Shown: positions 1-6,035 of the stretch, one piece after another | Position numbering within the stretch: the stretch's first letter is position 1 | Layout of the letters: each line of letters opens with the position of its first letter | NCBI GenBank assembly: GCA_021849995.1 | Contig: JAJZSC010000172.1 | Span: 1 to 7,115, forward strand | Direction: 5' to 3' | Source of the DNA: Bacillota bacterium | GTDB taxonomy: Bacteria; Bacillota; Desulfitobacteriia; Desulfitobacteriales; Desulfitobacteriaceae | DNA: 7,115 nucleotides | Notes under the pieces: generated by a model | Databases searched by the model: none | Told to the model about the DNA's origin: nothing | Seen by the model: only the letters and a program-made list of their open reading frames with translations | Made by a program: the position numbers and the translations under genes

Positions 1-762
1 TTTGAACTCAATCGAATCTTTGGTAGCATCGACAACTCCGATCGACTTTCCATCATTCAGTCTGTGGCCTGCAAGTTTAATGACACCGATGAATTTTTAG
101 CCTGGGTGAGCAAACTTAAAACCCTGCCCAAGGAAGATGGAGATGCACAAGGCAAGGTGCAGTTGATGACCGTCCACGCCTCAAAAGGGATGGAATTTCC
201 ATTTGTGTTCCTTGTCAATTTCACCGAAGGAAATATGCCACATATTAAGGCAGATGACAACGAGGAGGAAAGGAGGATCGCCTACGTCGGCATTACCCGC
301 GCCAAAGACCAACTGTTTGTAACCGGTTACCGTACAGCCGAGAAAGACACCTCAAGGTTTATGATCGAGGGTGCTTTTAATGCTGTCGCTTTGCCTGACT
401 TAGTAAGCTGCTATAAAACAATCGAATACAACAATATCGAAACGGAACAAGAATTTCTTTTAACGTTCATGGGGAATTCATTGGAGCTTTTGAAAAAGTG
501 GGATACCTTAGACTATCCCGATGATAAAGATAAAAGCAATGCTCTATATCATCTTCTGGATCAGCTGGATACCTACTTAGACGAACACGAAGTCCTTGGG
601 GGCTTTCTAGAACGAGCAGACCGCTGGATTATACCATCCGACGAAGAAGAGCCCGGTAACAGCCACAGTGTTGCCTTGATGGTAAGACAGGCTGCTCAAC
701 GGGAATTTATTCTAGAAGGGCAGCGGTTGCTAAAACACCTTAAAACTAAGCAGTTAAACTAA
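1..762 (+). CDS. UvrD/Rep/PcrA-type SF1 DNA helicase, C-terminal part (5' end outside window)
   Basis: The reading frame is open from base 1, so the gene starts upstream of the window; 253 C-terminal residues are seen. UvrD-type enzymes are ATP-dependent 3'-5' DNA translocases used in repair, recombination and plasmid or phage replication. Two helicase motifs are clear. The motif V region (residues about 53-66) reads VQLMTVHASKGMEF. The motif VI region (about 88-105) contains RRIAYVGITRAK, whose arginine contacts the ATP gamma-phosphate in this family. The roughly 145 residues after motif VI are acidic and rich in predicted helix, and I do not recognise them as the usual UvrD/PcrA C-terminal tail. 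The next gene starts 58 bases downstream with its own strong SD, and I see no terminator in between, so co-transcription is possible. The helicase family is near certain; the exact subtype (UvrD, PcrA, Rep or a mobile-element version) cannot be decided from this fragment. Confidence 0.93.
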   Translation, partial: FELNRIFGSIDNSDRLSIIQSVACKFNDTDEFLAWVSKLKTLPKEDGDAQGKVQLMTVHASKGMEFPFVFLVNFTEGNMPHIKADDNEEERRIAYVGITRAKDQLFVTGYRTAEKDTSRFMIEGAFNAVALPDLVSCYKTIEYNNIETEQEFLLTFMGNSLELLKKWDTLDYPDDKDKSNALYHLLDQLDTYLDEHEVLGGFLERADRWIIPSDEEEPGNSHSVALMVRQAAQREFILEGQRLLKHLKTKQLN

Positions 763-820
763 CCACTCCAAAATGTAATGTAAAACAAATATAAAACAAA
801 ATTTAAGGAGGAAATCACTT

Positions 821-2059
821 ATGAAAAAAATTAAGGAAAACGAAATTAATTTGGAAGAAGAGCAGGTCGTCAACACCGAACCTGAGAGAATCGAGGAAAT
901 GGAAACCGAGCTTGTGGCCGTCGATGACGTTGAAGATGATGAAGAAATCAATGCCATCCTCGATTCCAAATCAGATATTGAGCTTCTACAAGAAGAACTT
1001 TCCCAAGAAGTTGCAGAGTCTGATGAGTCAGACTTGGAGCCCGTAAACCCAGCCACTGAGGAAAAGGCGGTTCCTAAAGCCGAGAAAAAGAAAAAGGCAA
1101 CCCGCAAAAAGACCAAGGAGGATGCTGTAGACTTATCCCATGTCTCCGATGATACCTGGATGATGCTTTATGCTGCTTGGCGGAACAACACACCCCTGGA
1201 AGGGTATCAGGGACTTTCAATTGACATAGTAGGTACCCAAAAATGCTTGATTACCTACATTCCTGATCCCATTAACGGCGTTAAGTGTATCTTGCCAGAA
1301 AAAGTGGCCGGCCTTCGGAAAAATGAAAAGCTGGAGTCTCTTTTAAGCTACCCGTCATTACGGTTTAATGTCATTCAGATTGATCGTGAAAACGGCATTG
1401 TAGTATTGGACCGCAAAACAGCCGAAGAAATCACCTTTGCTAAGACCTGGCGCACGGTTGAAGTGGGCGATGTGGTTGAGGCAATGGTCATGGGCGTTGA
1501 CCGGGATGACAACGGCCATGTTTATAAAGTCTTTTGTGATGTGGGCGGTGTCAGGGCAATCCTGCCGGTCAGTGAAATTTCCCACAATTACATGGAAAGC
1601 ATTGATTTTTCCCGAGGAGACAAAATGAAAGTTAAGATTCTTAACAAACGGGATGCCGAAGACCCTGAAACTCACGAGCGCAAACGCTCCCTGCTGGTAA
1701 GCGTCAAGGCCACTATGAGGGATCCTTGGGAGATTGAACACTGCATTCCCATTGTTAAGTCACCCTACAATGGTGTGATCGTTAAGAAGGTTCAAACCGG
1801 AATGTTTGTCATGCTGCCCACAGGAATTATGGTCAAAACCCCGCACTTTAGCCCTAACTATAACGGCAAACACAATGAAGGAGATACCATTACGATTTAC
1901 CCGGCATTGATTGACCGGGAAACCAGAAGGGTGTACGCAAGGCTCACCCATAGAGACGCTGAAAACTTTATTAGGCGGTACGAAGTCAGTCGCAAGCGTA
2001 GATTGGCCGCAAGAAACAAAGCGATTGCTAGACGTAATCCGGAAGTCGCTCAAGGATAA
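821..2059 (+). CDS. S1/OB-fold-like RNA-binding protein with charged N-terminal tail (412 aa)
   Basis: The ATG at 821 follows SD AAGGAGG (805-811) with 9 bases between, so the start is well supported. Residues 1-80 are strongly acidic. Residues 83-100 switch to a lysine/arginine-rich stretch (KAEKKKKATRKK), giving a probably disordered, charge-segregated tail. Three beta-rich segments follow, at about 125-205, 213-300 and 310-378. The second has the look of an S1 domain: VEVGDVVEAMV, then CDVGGVRAILPVSEIS, as in ribosomal protein S1 repeats (VG..V.G.V ... D.GG..G.lp.sEis). The third follows the motif SVKATMRDPW (294-303) and contains NGVIVKKVQTGMFVMLP. The C-terminus (about 385-405) is arginine/lysine-rich. 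The likely role is RNA or single-stranded nucleic acid binding in the cytoplasm; no catalytic motif is visible. The neighbour at 2193 is a shorter paralogue. It is far from standard ribosomal protein S1 in sequence, so a housekeeping role should not be assumed. Confidence 0.8.
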   Translation: MKKIKENEINLEEEQVVNTEPERIEEMETELVAVDDVEDDEEINAILDSKSDIELLQEELSQEVAESDESDLEPVNPATEEKAVPKAEKKKKATRKKTKEDAVDLSHVSDDTWMMLYAAWRNNTPLEGYQGLSIDIVGTQKCLITYIPDPINGVKCILPEKVAGLRKNEKLESLLSYPSLRFNVIQIDRENGIVVLDRKTAEEITFAKTWRTVEVGDVVEAMVMGVDRDDNGHVYKVFCDVGGVRAILPVSEISHNYMESIDFSRGDKMKVKILNKRDAEDPETHERKRSLLVSVKATMRDPWEIEHCIPIVKSPYNGVIVKKVQTGMFVMLPTGIMVKTPHFSPNYNGKHNEGDTITIYPALIDRETRRVYARLTHRDAENFIRRYEVSRKRRLAARNKAIARRNPEVAQG

Positions 2060-2075
2060 ACGGACACTTCAGGGG

Positions 2076-2106
2076 CAAAGGCATAGACAACTGAGCTATG
2101 CCTTTG
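2076..2106 (+). promoter_or_regulatory. Perfect 11-bp stem-loop between the two S1-like genes
   Basis: CAAAGGCATAG (2076-2086) is exactly complementary to CTATGCCTTTG (2096-2106), with a 9-base loop. It begins 16 bases after the stop of the upstream gene. The bases after it (TCATCC) are not a T-tract, so it is a poor intrinsic terminator. It could be an mRNA-stabilising or processing hairpin, a protein-binding operator-like palindrome, or a weak attenuator that lowers expression of the second S1-like gene. The structure is certain; its function is not. Confidence 0.5.
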
Positions 2107-2174
2107 TCATCCATTCAACAGCCAACGGACAACACTTTTCATTGACCAGGCTGTTTTGTCAGTGCACATAAATC

Positions 2175-2183
2175 GGGAGGAGG
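2175..2183 (+). promoter_or_regulatory. Ribosome binding site fixing the TTG start at 2193
   Basis: GGGAGGAGG ends 9 bases before TTG at 2193. There is no ATG or GTG nearby in this frame, so the SD decides a TTG start for the second S1-like gene. Confidence 0.75.
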
Positions 2184-2192
2184 ACAACATAA

Positions 2193-3062
2193 TTGAAAGG
2201 CTGGGAACAAATATATGCTCATCACAGCAACGGAACTCCCCACCGGGTCCAATTCGCCGGCATAGAAACAATACTAGATGCTGGTGAGGAGTATCCCTGC
2301 TTAGTGGTTTACCTTGGCAAAGATGGTGACCAGGATATCAAGGGTTACTTGCCGCCCTCCGAGCTTGGCATTGAAGATGCCAGTATGGATGATTTGCTTT
2401 TTATGCTTAAGTATCCCATTCCTGTTGTCATTAGCAAAATTGTGAGGGAAAGCAACATCGTTGTATACTCTCGAAATATCGCTTTGAATAGGATGAAAAA
2501 AATACTGTGGGAAAATATCGAGGTTGGCCAAGTTCTTGAAGGTTACTTATTAACCAAGGTTCATGCTAATAAAACTGCTTATGTTGATGTTGGTGGGGCG
2601 GTAATTATGGTGCCCCCCGGTGAAATCACATGGATTAATAATATTGTTTATTACGATCTTCAAAAAATACTTCCTCAGTTCGAAACTGTAAAAGTAATGA
2701 TTATTGAAGCAAATTCAGAGAAACAAACCATAACTGGATCACTAAAAGCAACACAAAAGGACCCCTGGCAGAATGAATACCAGGAGAAATTTGCACCTGG
2801 GAGCATCCATACTGGAATTGTTACCAGTGAACTGCCTACAGGAGTTTTTGTAAAACTTGAATCTGGATTGACCTGTTTGTGTCCCCGGCGTGGATTTATC
2901 CAAAATAAAATACCTCACAAAATTGGGGATACAGTAATCATTAAAATCAACAAAGTCGATGTTGAGAGAAGACGAATAAGCGGTAAAGCTGTTAGCGATC
3001 AGGTCATTGATGTACAGGATAATGTCCTTAATTATTTTGAGACGGCCGCGGCTTCTGGGTAA
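2193..3062 (+). CDS. S1/OB-fold-like RNA-binding protein, shorter paralogue of the upstream gene (289 aa)
   Basis: The gene starts at TTG behind SD GGGAGGAGG. It lacks the charged N-terminal tail of the upstream protein but repeats its order of segments. An N-terminal beta-rich part (about 16-95) has GYLPPSELG and matches the ILPEKVAGL region upstream. An S1-like part (about 108-182) has IEVGQVLEGYLL and YVDVGGAVIMVPPGEIT, matching VEVGDVVEAMVM and CDVGGVRAILPVSEIS. Next comes SLKATQKDPW (183-192), nearly the same as SVKATMRDPW upstream. A final OB-like part (about 202-265) reads HTGIVTSELPTGVFVKL. The two genes therefore look like a diverged tandem duplication. The proposed role is binding RNA or single-stranded nucleic acid, perhaps as a partner of the upstream protein; no enzyme motif is visible. 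A clear terminator begins two bases after the stop, so this gene ends a transcription unit. Confidence 0.8.
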   Translation: MKGWEQIYAHHSNGTPHRVQFAGIETILDAGEEYPCLVVYLGKDGDQDIKGYLPPSELGIEDASMDDLLFMLKYPIPVVISKIVRESNIVVYSRNIALNRMKKILWENIEVGQVLEGYLLTKVHANKTAYVDVGGAVIMVPPGEITWINNIVYYDLQKILPQFETVKVMIIEANSEKQTITGSLKATQKDPWQNEYQEKFAPGSIHTGIVTSELPTGVFVKLESGLTCLCPRRGFIQNKIPHKIGDTVIIKINKVDVERRRISGKAVSDQVIDVQDNVLNYFETAAASG

Positions 3063-3063
3063 G

Positions 3064-3100
3064 TATAGGGGGCATTTTTAAATGCCTCCTATAAGTTTTT
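3064..3100 (+). terminator. Intrinsic terminator after the second S1-like gene
   Basis: The left arm TATAGGGGGCATT (3064-3076) pairs with AATGCCTCCTATA (3081-3093) over 13 positions including one G-U, leaving a TTTA loop. AAG plus five T follow (3096-3100). The strong stem, short T-run and position just after a stop codon support a rho-independent terminator for the upstream unit. Confidence 0.85.
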
Positions 3101-3114
3101 AAAATAGCATTATT

Positions 3115-3120
3115 GGAGGG
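3115..3120 (+). promoter_or_regulatory. Ribosome binding site selecting ATG 3128
   Basis: GGAGGG lies 7 bases before ATG at 3128. An in-frame TTG at 3113 overlaps this SD and has no SD of its own, so ATG 3128 is the better start. Confidence 0.75.
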
Positions 3121-3127
3121 TAGAGTA

Positions 3128-3511
3128 ATGCATACCAGTGTCTTTTATCGCCCCCAAACCAAAGTTCTTATTAGGGAAAACAATGAACTGAAAGAAAAAG
3201 TAAAAAAACAACAAGAAATAATTAAAAGGCTAAGAAGTAAAGAAGATCCGGAGTCCTATGATTTCATACCAGTGCAAAGCCAGATTAGAAAAGTCGGTAC
3301 CGGTTATGTCATAATGCATTCGTATGCACTTTGCATTGACAAGGATCAATCAATCGAGAAAAAGGCCTTAGATAAAGCCGCCAAGTTGTTTGGGAATCAT
3401 ATCGACTGCGTTTTTTTCCATAAAAAGTTCGGCTGGCTGGCCCGATTGAAGGCCACTCCCATCAAGCCCACAAAACAGTTAGACCAATTTGGACTAAGGG
3501 AAGTTCAGTAG
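3128..3511 (+). CDS. Small coiled-coil protein of unknown function (127 aa)
   Basis: I do not recognise the family. The ATG at 3128 has SD GGAGGG 7 bases upstream. Residues about 12-37 are a highly charged, heptad-compatible helix (LIRENNELKEKVKKQQEIIK), so a short coiled coil and oligomerisation are likely. Residues about 55-127 look like a small globular alpha/beta domain: VGTGYVIMHSYALCIDK, then a helix SIEKKALDKAAKLF, then HIDCVFFHKKFGWLARL. No signal peptide, membrane segment or catalytic motif is visible. It follows the terminator at 3064-3100, yet I found no convincing promoter in the 27 bases before it. The downstream zinc-ribbon gene starts 29 bases after its stop with a strong SD, so the two may share a message. 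Reality as a gene is well supported by the SD, charged helix and spacing; the function is unknown. Confidence 0.75.
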   Translation: MHTSVFYRPQTKVLIRENNELKEKVKKQQEIIKRLRSKEDPESYDFIPVQSQIRKVGTGYVIMHSYALCIDKDQSIEKKALDKAAKLFGNHIDCVFFHKKFGWLARLKATPIKPTKQLDQFGLREVQ

Positions 3512-3525
3512 CTAATTAATCAAAG

Positions 3526-3532
3526 AAGGAGG
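3526..3532 (+). promoter_or_regulatory. Ribosome binding site fixing the TTG start at 3541
   Basis: AAGGAGG ends 8 bases before TTG 3541, ideal spacing. An ATG at 3536 is only 3 bases from the SD and opens a two-codon frame (ATG CTT TGA) whose stop overlaps the TTG. The Zn-binding cysteines begin two residues after the TTG, which independently supports that start. Confidence 0.75.
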
Positions 3533-3540
3533 CTTATGCT

Positions 3541-4839
3541 TTGATTTGTTCGAACTGCAATGCCCAGGTAGAGTCACATCAAAAATTCTGCTCCAACTGC
3601 GGAACAGCATTGCCCATTGAAGATAAACAGGATACTGAAGTGGTACCTGTTGAGATTGTAACGGATAACAAACAAGACATTGTAGAATCAGTTGCTAAAA
3701 AGTTTCCGAAAATCATACCAATGAACAAAAAAACAATCAAGATAGTTGTGGCCCTTTGTATCTTATCTGTCTTAATTTTTGCCGGTTTTAAAATGACCCA
3801 ACCCATGGGCCCTGAAGAAGTGGCTGCACAATTTCTAAAAGACATGAAGGACGGTGACTACGCCGCTGCCTACGAGCTTTTAGAGTGCGTAGACAACAAA
3901 CTTCTGACAAAAGAAAAGTTTATTGAAAGCATGAAGGCTGGTGAAAAAAAAGGTGCCAATATAACCGATTATCTCTTAGAAGAATCGGCTCTCTATAATA
4001 AAATCTATGAACAAGGCAACAGCAAGAAGCAGGCATCTACTGTCATTGCAGAAGATAATACCAGCAAACAAATAGAAACACAGTCAAAGACCTATGATGT
4101 TACTATTGTAAGAGAAGACAAAAACAATTTTTCAACATTCTTGGGAGTAAAAAATGTCAGCCAAACTAACCGTGAAAAGTGGAAAGTAGTCCTAGAAGAA
4201 CTCTATGGCGAATTTACGCTCAATACTCCATATATCACAGACGACATGACTGTATCCATCAATGGAGAGCCTGAACTTAGTGCAAAAGATTTTTTGTACA
4301 GCATGGACACTGAAAATAACACTTTGAAATTTGATGTGTTTGCATACTATTCCTTTAACATCACCATTAAAGGCAAAGACATTAAACCGGTAACCGTGAG
4401 CTTCGATGCATCAAAATCAAGGCCCGATCAGAAAATAGATAAATATGAGGTTTCAGACGTTCTAAAAGAAGAAACTGAAAAAGTGGTTACTGCCTTCAAT
4501 AGAGCTGATATTGAGGCAACTAAAAAAAGAAGCATGGCACCGTATGACCCCTATGTACTAAAAGACAGCTCTTCCTGGGGAAAGCTTGAGCAAAAAATTG
4601 ATAATCTGATATTTTTTAACGCTAAGAATTCCACGACTTTAGATAAAATAGAGTTCGCATCAGTAAACCTTGTAGGGGAAAATATACTTGAGATTAAAGC
4701 TGTTGAGACTTGGTCCGGAAAAAGAATAAACCTTTCCGATGGTAGAGTGATTGATGAAATTAAAGCAGACGTACATACCCAATACTACAAACTAAAAAAG
4801 CAAGATAATGGCAATTGGATGATTGTAGGCGGCTGGTAA
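3541..4839 (+). CDS. Membrane-anchored zinc-ribbon protein, TcaA/YvbJ-like (432 aa)
   Basis: The N-terminus is a zinc ribbon with CSNC (C3, C6) and CSNCG (C17, C20). A linker rich in acidic residues leads to a single membrane helix at about residues 66-83 (IVVALCILSVLIFAGF), preceded by lysines (NKKTIK). This predicts a cytoplasmic zinc ribbon and a large outer part of about 345 residues. The first outer segment (90-115) reads GPEEVAAQFLKDMKDGDYAAAY, typical of NTF2-like/DUF4878 folds. A beta-rich middle (about 225-292) has VSINGEPELSAKDF. A C-terminal segment (about 302-432) begins with EKVVTAFNRADIEATKK and ends with YYKLKKQDNGNWMIVGGW, again NTF2-like. This order (zinc ribbon, one helix, several outer domains, NTF2-like end) is that of the TcaA/YvbJ family. 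Staphylococcal TcaA affects glycopeptide susceptibility and the envelope; I infer only an envelope role here. The family call rests on architecture and remembered motifs; zinc ribbon and membrane anchor are clear. Confidence 0.85.
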   Translation: MICSNCNAQVESHQKFCSNCGTALPIEDKQDTEVVPVEIVTDNKQDIVESVAKKFPKIIPMNKKTIKIVVALCILSVLIFAGFKMTQPMGPEEVAAQFLKDMKDGDYAAAYELLECVDNKLLTKEKFIESMKAGEKKGANITDYLLEESALYNKIYEQGNSKKQASTVIAEDNTSKQIETQSKTYDVTIVREDKNNFSTFLGVKNVSQTNREKWKVVLEELYGEFTLNTPYITDDMTVSINGEPELSAKDFLYSMDTENNTLKFDVFAYYSFNITIKGKDIKPVTVSFDASKSRPDQKIDKYEVSDVLKEETEKVVTAFNRADIEATKKRSMAPYDPYVLKDSSSWGKLEQKIDNLIFFNAKNSTTLDKIEFASVNLVGENILEIKAVETWSGKRINLSDGRVIDEIKADVHTQYYKLKKQDNGNWMIVGGW

Positions 4840-4910
4840 CTCAGAAGATATAAAAAAATCTAGCTCGCGTAACTAGCTAACAAAGAAAGTCTTGGGCTGG
4901 TTTAAAGGAA

Positions 4911-4916
4911 GGGAGG
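4911..4916 (+). promoter_or_regulatory. Ribosome binding site pointing to an ATT start at 4927
   Basis: GGGAGG at 4911-4916 is the only good SD before the small gene. It is 34 bases from the first usual start codon in frame (TTG 4951), too far for normal initiation, but 10 bases from an in-frame ATT at 4927. The frame is open upstream back to a TAA at 4903. Confidence 0.5.
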
Positions 4917-4950
4917 CGAACAAAAAATTAATATTGAAAATAATTATCAG

Positions 4951-5217
4951 TTGACAGTGGAGGTCCGTGATGTGGCAAAAGAGAACGGACAGATTGATGA
5001 TTTGAATGAACCCGTTCCTAGTATAGTTGTTATAGTGAAAATAGATGGAGATGATATGCTATATCTTTTATCAGAAAGGGAATTTTATTTTTGGGATAGA
5101 TATAAAGCCGAGATATCTGCAAATAAAATCAGACAATTATGGGAAAAACGCTTCAATAGAAAAATTAATATTCCAAAAGAAGAGGTTGAAGAGTATATGA
5201 ATGAAATTGAAACCTAA
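4951..5217 (+). CDS. Small acidic protein of unknown function (88 aa, or 96 aa from ATT 4927)
   Basis: I do not recognise this protein. A beta-rich first half (LTVEVRDVA, then VPSIVVIVKIDGDDMLYLL) is followed by a helical, charged second half (WDRYKAEISANKIRQLW, PKEEVEEYMNEIE). There is no signal peptide, membrane helix or cysteine motif. The coordinates use the first usual start codon, TTG 4951. The SD at 4911-4916 fits better with ATT 4927, which would add eight residues (MNIENNYQ) at the N-terminus. The gene ends with tandem TAA TAA, 5 bases before a strong terminator. A small soluble protein beside an unrecognised 238-aa gene is reminiscent of immunity or accessory genes of toxin loci, but nothing in the sequence proves that. 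It lies where the DNA becomes more AT-rich than the genes to the left. Confidence 0.7.
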   Translation: MTVEVRDVAKENGQIDDLNEPVPSIVVIVKIDGDDMLYLLSEREFYFWDRYKAEISANKIRQLWEKRFNRKINIPKEEVEEYMNEIET

Positions 5218-5218
5218 T

Positions 5219-5256
5219 AAAAAGGCCCCTGCTGCTTAAATGGCAGGGGTTTTTTT
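5219..5256 (+). terminator. Strong intrinsic terminator, possibly bidirectional
   Basis: CCCCTGC (5226-5232) pairs with GCAGGGG (5243-5249), extended by G-U pairs, and is followed by seven T (5250-5256). Five A (5219-5223) precede the stem, so a shorter T-tract also exists on the opposite strand. It closes the unit ending at 5217. Confidence 0.92.
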
Positions 5257-5286
5257 GTTAGCCTTGTATGTTTGCTGATATATAAT
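5255..5286 (+). promoter_or_regulatory. Putative extended -10 promoter for the 238-aa gene
   Basis: TTGTTA (5255-5260) could be a -35 box, 18 bases before TATATA (5279-5284), which overlaps a perfect TATAAT (5281-5286). A TG one base upstream of TATATA gives an extended -10. The -35 overlaps the last T of the terminator. Predicted transcription would begin about 5292, leaving a leader of roughly 27-35 bases. Confidence 0.55.
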
Positions 5287-5318
5287 CTACTTTAAATACT
5301 ATTCTGTTATGATATGGA

Positions 5319-6035
5319 GTGATTAATATATTCAAAAAAACTCTTGATAAAAAAACCAGAAAAGATATAGCAGAATTCGTTAAAGACATTGCCACAACAG
5401 ACAAGAAGAATATTGTTGAAGGTATTGAATATTTTAGCGAAAACCAATTTGAGTATGATTTATCTAGCGTAGAACACATTTATAAAAATGTAATAAAGCT
5501 AAATTTAACAAAAAAAGATATATCCAATGAAAGTTATCGGTTTTACCTAGAAGCCCTTCTAAATCCGCCTATAACTATTGGATATCATACTGCTGAAACA
5601 CCTGCTTTTAGCGGCCCGGTGAGGACAGGTTTGTCAGATGTTGCTATATTTCATTACAATTTAAAATATGGGAGCGATTGCTTTCTAACTGGATCCCCCG
5701 AAACAGGCTTTGACAATGTTTTTGATCACTTTATTCCTTTGTCTACAGGTCATGTAGGGGCAGTTTTAGGTAATTACATTATCCTAACCCCAGAGTTAAA
5801 CTCATCAAAAGGTGCACAAAATCCTTTTGAATGGATAAAGACCAACTCTGAAAAGTATAAAATTGATATGGTAAAATGGGACCAGCTTATAATTAATAAT
5901 GCTAGAGAATTTGAGTTAACAGTAGAAGAATATAAGGAATTTGTATATTGGTGTTTTGAGAACCCAAGAGATTTAGAAGAAATATATAATGACGGAGATA
6001 TTTCGTCGTTAGACAAGTGGATATTAACATTTTGA
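5319..6035 (+). CDS. Protein of unknown function, 3' end joined to a transposon end (238 aa)
   Basis: I do not recognise the family. The N-terminal third is helical and lysine/aspartate-rich (KKTRKDIAEFVKDIA). The centre (about 86-155) is probably alpha/beta with TIGYHTAETPAFSGPVRTG, FLTGSPETGFDNVFDHF and LSTGHVGAVLGNYIIL. The C-terminal part is helical and acidic (TVEEYKEFVYWCFENPRDLE). No signal peptide, membrane helix or known catalytic motif is seen. The start is uncertain. GTG 5319 is the first usual start in frame, since a TGA at 5310 blocks extension, but the SD-like GGAGTGAT (5316-5323) overlaps it and would suit ATT 5322 or ATA 5328. A promoter at 5255-5286 suggests its own transcription. 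The stop TGA (6033-6035) lies in the terminal TTGA of an IS200/IS605-type end, so the original C-terminus may have been lost. The coding look and length make it a real gene, intact or nearly so. Confidence 0.75.
   Translation: MINIFKKTLDKKTRKDIAEFVKDIATTDKKNIVEGIEYFSENQFEYDLSSVEHIYKNVIKLNLTKKDISNESYRFYLEALLNPPITIGYHTAETPAFSGPVRTGLSDVAIFHYNLKYGSDCFLTGSPETGFDNVFDHFIPLSTGHVGAVLGNYIILTPELNSSKGAQNPFEWIKTNSEKYKIDMVKWDQLIINNAREFELTVEEYKEFVYWCFENPRDLEEIYNDGDISSLDKWILTF

Noticed and set aside
754..1116. Minus-strand frame of 120 codons opposite the acidic tail
   Set aside because: Its Ser/Phe-rich product is the mirror of Glu/Asp/Lys codons in the real plus-strand gene; there is no SD and no family resemblance.
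1358..2053. Two minus-strand frames inside the first S1-like gene
   Set aside because: They lie fully within a gene with a strong SD and domain evidence, and their products show no motifs.
1911..2171. Plus-strand frame of 86 codons overlapping the end of the first S1-like gene
   Set aside because: It overlaps a well-supported gene in another frame, runs through the hairpin and has no SD.
2142..2172. Possible promoter TTGACC with CACATA or CATAAA before the second S1-like gene
   Set aside because: The -10 is poor and transcription would start inside the SD, leaving no usable leader.
4852..4879. Minus-strand terminator-like hairpin (TAGCT/AGCTA then seven T)
   Set aside because: The stem is only 5 bp and no minus-strand gene ends here.
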